Source: Methanoregulaceae archaeon (GTDB lineage Archaea > Halobacteriota > Methanomicrobia > Methanomicrobiales > Methanospirillaceae). Taken from it: 7,790 nt of DNA. Under the pieces are notes generated by a model, which had not been told where the DNA came from, did not search any database, and was given only the letters and a program-made list of their open reading frames with translations. Location of the stretch: positions 1-7,790 of the forward strand of contig JACTVF010000103.1 in assembly GCA_019695435.1 (NCBI GenBank), in the 5' to 3' direction. Positions within the stretch are counted from its first letter, which is position 1. Each line of letters begins with the position of its first letter. This document shows, in pieces, positions 6,388-7,790 of this stretch. A program made the translations under genes and the position numbers.

Positions 6388-6498
6388 AAACTACAATTAA
6401 TTTCCCGGCTCGGCAGGCCTCCACATAAGAGAACCGGAACAGAAAAGGAAACGCAGCAACCTGAATTTCGCGATCGCTCTCAGGGAACTTTCTTTGAG

Positions 6499-6527
6499 AA
6501 AAATGATTTTTAATGAGCCGGTTTTTT
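6499..6527. terminator. bidirectional T/A-run terminator between convergent genes
   Basis: The plus strand carries T5 at 6507-6511 and T6 at 6522-6527; the minus strand carries T5 at 6499-6503. The block lies between the frameshifted gene (+) and the 56-residue gene (-), so it can end transcription from both sides. It is 110-140 bases past the stop at 6387, which is far for that gene. Confidence 0.35.
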
Positions 6528-6552
6528 AGGGTTTTAAGCAGCCAGACATAAT

Positions 6553-6723
6553 TTATATCTCCTTTTTATTTTCATCCAGGACAAAATATGCCATGAATCC
6601 GAAAATTATGCCCACAACCAGTGCGAAAGCCGGTAGTATGCCAAACGCCGTCAGCATAACTGCGACGATTATCCCGAGAATTAGCCCTTTGATCTTTGGG
6701 GTTTTGAGGGTCTGAAAGTTCAT
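6553..6723 (-). CDS. small two-helix membrane protein, 56 residues
   Basis: The protein begins MNFQTLKTPKIKG, then has a hydrophobic helix at about 14-31 (LILGIIVAVMLTAFGIL), a short turn at Pro31 and a second helix at about 33-48 (FALVVGIIFGFMAYFVL), ending in the charged tail DENKKEI. This is a helical hairpin with both ends probably in the cytosol, given the basic N-terminus. The function is unknown. The frame is stopped by TGA nine bases before the ATG, so the start is fixed. There is no Shine-Dalgarno site, but an AT-rich TATA-like element (6745-6753) sits about 26 bases upstream, which suggests a leaderless transcript beginning at or next to the ATG. It is convergent with the frameshifted gene. 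Confidence 0.65.
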   Translation of the reverse strand: MNFQTLKTPKIKGLILGIIVAVMLTAFGILPAFALVVGIIFGFMAYFVLDENKKEI

Positions 6724-6744
6724 ACCAACTCATTTTTGTAATTC

Positions 6745-6753
6745 AAATAAATA
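6745..6753 (-). promoter_or_regulatory. TATA-like element of the 56-residue membrane protein
   Basis: Minus strand ATTTATTTG-type sequence is centred about 26 bases before the ATG at 6723. That is the usual archaeal TATA-to-start distance, so the transcript would be leaderless. Confidence 0.4.
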
Positions 6754-6973
6754 GGCATCTCTTCTGGTGGAAGGGGTTCTGTTGTATCTGCAGGACGTTT
6801 ACATGGTCACCATTGTTGGGTCACGACAATATCATGTTCGTCAGGTCCCGTTAACGCAACGGCACCTCCCATGGTACAGGTACACGTTCGAAAAAATTAA
6901 TTTCCGCATCTTTTGAGGGTTAACACCGGAATAATCAAAGTAAATCTCAGGTTTTCACCAGGGCAGAATCATG

Positions 6974-6984
6974 AAAAACGAAAA
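6974..6984 (-). terminator. T-run terminator after tRNA-Ala(CGC)
   Basis: On the minus strand TTTT, CG and TTTTT follow directly after the tRNA 3' end. The 261-base gap to the next gene (6724-6984) holds no other supported feature. Confidence 0.45.
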
Positions 6985-7056
6985 TGGACCCGGCGGGAAT
7001 TGAACCCGCGGCCTTTACGTTGCGAACGTAACGATCTACCCCTGATCTACGAGCCC
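6985..7056 (-). tRNA. tRNA-Ala (anticodon CGC)
   Basis: A 72-base minus-strand cloverleaf. The acceptor GGGCTCG pairs with CGGGTCC (with U5:G68 wobble), the anticodon stem is TTACG/CGTAA around TTCGCAA (anticodon CGC, reading GCG), and the T arm is GCGGG-TTCAATT-CCCGC. The G3:U70 alanine identity pair and discriminator A are present; CCA is not encoded and there is no intron. It matches tRNA-Ala(UGC) at 64 of 72 positions, and stem changes are compensated (C-G to U-A in the anticodon stem, A-U to G-C in the T stem). It lies downstream of tfb with its own promoter. Confidence 0.96.
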
Positions 7057-7062
7057 GAGAAT

Positions 7063-7105
7063 TGTGGTATACAGTTCTCCCGCGGATGGAATATAGTTGT
7101 TGCTG
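7063..7105 (-). promoter_or_regulatory. promoter of tRNA-Ala(CGC)
   Basis: CTATAT (7091-7096 on the minus strand) lies 35-40 bases before the mature tRNA, with an ATACC element (7066-7070) at the expected start. The position and sequence match the promoter of tRNA-Ala(UGC), including the CAACTATAT core. Confidence 0.7.
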
Positions 7106-7125
7106 TGATGTGGCACTACCACGCG

Positions 7126-7137
7126 AAAAATAAAAAA
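7126..7137 (-). terminator. T-run terminator of tfb
   Basis: Immediately after the tfb stop the minus strand has T6 (7132-7137), A, then T5 (7126-7130), a strong archaeal oligo-T signal. It separates tfb from the tRNA-Ala promoter. Confidence 0.6.
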
Positions 7138-7790
7138 TCAGAGGATAATCTCGATATCGAGCTTCTCTGCCAGTTCCTTGTACCGGTTCCTGATCGTGAC
7201 TTCAGTAACCCCTGCCACTTCCGCCACTTCGCGCTGCGTGCGCCGCTCGCCGCCAAGGATGGATGAGATGTAAATTGCGGCAGCCGCGACACCGGTCGGG
7301 CCTCTGCCGCTCGTGAGCTCGCGTTCCCCGGCCTGCCGGAGGATCTCGACCGCACGGCTCTGCACCTCTCCCTTGAGCGTGAGCCCGGAGCAGAACCGGG
7401 GCACGTAGTCGATCGGGGAGGTCGGGAGGAGTTTCAGGCCGAGTTCACGGGAGATGAACCGGTATGTTCTGCCGATCTCTTTTCTGGAGACACGGGATAC
7501 TTCGGCGATCTCATCGAGCGTACGGGGCACGCTGCACTGCCGGCAGGCCGCATAGAGCGCCGCAGCCGCGACGCCTTCAATACTCCGACCCCGGATCAGG
7601 TTCTTGTCCACCGCGTCACGGTAGACCACGGCGGCAGTCTCCCGCACGTTTCGCGGGAGGCCAAGGGCGGAGGCCATACGGTCAAGTTCCGAGAGCGCAA
7701 AGGCGAGGTTTCTTTCCGTCGCATTGCTCACGCGGATCCGGCGCTGCCACTTGCGGAGCCTGTAGAGCTGGGCACGGTTCTTGGACGAGA
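7138..7790 (-). CDS. tfb: transcription initiation factor B (TFB), C-terminal part
   Basis: TFB binds the TATA-bound TBP and the BRE and recruits archaeal RNA polymerase. The last 216 residues are in the window, and the frame is open to the right edge (it begins [21 protein letters not shown]), so the N-terminal zinc ribbon and most of the B-reader/linker lie outside. A GTG at 7731 could be mistaken for a start, but [13 protein letters not shown] upstream of it is typical TFB sequence. Two cyclin-like repeats are visible: the first around [19 protein letters not shown] to GLKLLP (with [15 protein letters not shown]), the second from [10 protein letters not shown] to the end (with [14 protein letters not shown]). 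The final helix-turn-helix [21 protein letters not shown] is the BRE-recognition element. No truncation or frameshift is seen. Confidence 0.93.
   Translation of the reverse strand, partial: SSKNRAQLYRLRKWQRRIRVSNATERNLAFALSELDRMASALGLPRNVRETAAVVYRDAVDKNLIRGRSIEGVAAAALYAACRQCSVPRTLDEIAEVSRVSRKEIGRTYRFISRELGLKLLPTSPIDYVPRFCSGLTLKGEVQSRAVEILRQAGERELTSGRGPTGVAAAAIYISSILGGERRTQREVAEVAGVTEVTIRNRYKELAEKLDIEIIL

Noticed and set aside
6913..7266. Plus-strand frame of 117 codons with WTRRELNPRPLRCERNDLPLIYEP
   Set aside because: This is the well-known spurious translation of a tRNA complement. The frame runs through tRNA-Ala(CGC), its promoter and the tfb 3' end.

Overview
The window looks like a piece of a methanogen chromosome from the order Methanomicrobiales (Methanoregula/Methanosphaerula-like). 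This is inferred from the archaeal genes present (RIO2 kinase, a COG2433/DUF460 protein, transcription factor B), TATA-box promoters, T-run terminators, tRNA genes without an encoded CCA, and a PEGA-type surface protein. The exact genus cannot be fixed from sequence reading alone.

Left part (1-3149, + strand): a compact, GC-rich operon. It holds the 3' end of a RIO2-type kinase gene, then a 653-residue DUF460 protein with two RNase H-like segments and a long coiled coil (16-base overlap), then thiL (thiamine-monophosphate kinase, two bases after the previous stop). A separate promoter then drives a 155-residue proline-rich hypothetical protein (3235-3702).

Middle part (3789-7056): an interval bounded by two tRNA-Ala genes, both on the minus strand: UGC at 3789-3860 and CGC at 6985-7056. 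The tRNAs differ at 8 of 72 positions and share a conserved promoter at exactly the same distance from the mature 5' end. Between them lie a secreted, C-terminally anchored PEGA protein (minus strand), a 60-residue hypothetical protein, and a membrane-anchored exported protein gene split by a -1 frameshift (5864-6387). A 56-residue two-helix membrane protein (6553-6723, minus strand) is also there. Two low-coding stretches contain only fragments of reading frame. This interval is more AT-rich to the eye and looks accessory.

Right part (7138-7790, minus strand): the C-terminal two thirds of a transcription factor B gene. It is followed by a T-rich terminator and the promoter of tRNA-Ala(CGC).

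No insertion sequence, CRISPR array or complete novel multi-gene system is visible. The most useful leads are the frameshifted exported protein, the paired tRNA-Ala promoters, the unlisted 56-residue membrane protein with a probable leaderless start, and the uncharacterised DUF460 protein fixed between a ribosome-biogenesis kinase and thiL.
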